Below, piece after piece: positions 63,964 through 64,000 of a DNA stretch of 64,000 nucleotides. The number at the start of each line of letters is the position of its first letter. The first letter of the stretch is position 1. Origin of the DNA: an uncultured Bacillota bacterium (GTDB lineage Bacteria; Bacillota; Clostridia; Lachnospirales; Lachnospiraceae). The translations under genes were made by a program, and so were the position numbers. The notes under the pieces are model-generated. The model made no database searches. It saw only the letters and a list, made by a program, of their open reading frames with translations, and was not told the origin of the DNA. Location of the stretch: positions 10,919 to 74,918 of the forward strand of contig CATWQE010000007.1 of the NCBI GenBank assembly GCA_958352855.1, written 5' to 3'.

Positions 63964-64000
63964 GAAAAGAAAAAATCGCTGTATCCCTTGTGTTTACTGG

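Noticed and set aside
1..64000. CRISPR array or rRNA operon
   Set aside because: No regularly spaced direct repeats and no rRNA-like conserved segments were seen anywhere in the window.

Overview
The window looks like chromosomal DNA from an anaerobic Lachnospiraceae gut bacterium (Bacillota), probably Blautia-like. This is an inference from moderate-to-low GC, strong AGGAGG ribosome binding sites, YesMN/YesL-type carbohydrate loci, a GH112 phosphorylase, GH172 and DUF1680 glycosidases, and an anaerobic siroheme-type reductase. No 16S rRNA or other species marker is present.

Layout: (1) 1-719 is debris: a decayed reading frame, the 3' part of a tRNA-Arg(CCU) gene with a terminator, and further eroded coding sequence, probably the scar of an integrated element. 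(2) 720-4919 has a small methyltransferase and a 1169-residue PAS/GGDEF/EAL protein with three GGDEF domains. (3) 4944-8567 is a LysR regulator divergent from a CoA-disulfide-reductase/rhodanese fusion and a siroheme/ferredoxin reductase. (4) 8677-10915 has an HD hydrolase and a MATE exporter, ending in a 159-bp imperfect palindrome. (5) 11059-14646 is the dTDP-L-rhamnose operon rfbABDC, headed by a MerR-type promoter (19-bp spacer around a TGACGT-T-ACGTCA dyad) and preceded by a MerR-methyltransferase fusion. (6) 16020-16809 is a GNAT acetyltransferase with a 58-residue leader protein, a candidate toxin-antitoxin pair.

(7) 17063-26156 is a YesMN two-component system divergent from a sugar ABC importer operon with a GH172 enzyme and two paralogous binding proteins. 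(8) 26320-28158 is glmS. (9) 28315-37062 is an L-arabinofuranoside locus: an AraC regulator interrupted at a run of ten C, an ABC importer, two DUF1680 enzymes and a YesL protein. (10) 37189-41169 is a polysaccharide O-acetylation cassette (SGNH, DUF4358, MBOAT, DHHW). (11) 41410-42801 is a second MATE. (12) 42954-48221 is a Ugp-like ABC importer with its own ATPase plus a glycerophosphodiesterase. (13) 48213-52988 has a third MATE, an AraC regulator, an Rpn-type nuclease and an orphan lipoprotein in an AT-rich island. (14) 53096-57910 has a PTS IIC-like permease, GH112 phosphorylase, cysK and an HPr-like protein without the catalytic histidine. (15) 57968-63963 has an orphan membrane protein and another sugar ABC importer with a putative glycosidase.

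Taken together the window is a glycan-foraging region. Four ABC sugar loci and one GH112 locus deliver plant (arabinofuranoside or fructofuranoside) and host (galacto-N-biose) sugars. Surface-polymer genes (rhamnose, O-acetylation) and sulfur genes (CoADR-reductase, cysK) lie between them. Three of the four sugar importers carry no ATPase and may borrow the one at 42954. Most unusual: the homopolymeric frameshift in the arabinofuranoside regulator, the MerR promoter on the rhamnose operon, and the GNAT/58-residue pair.
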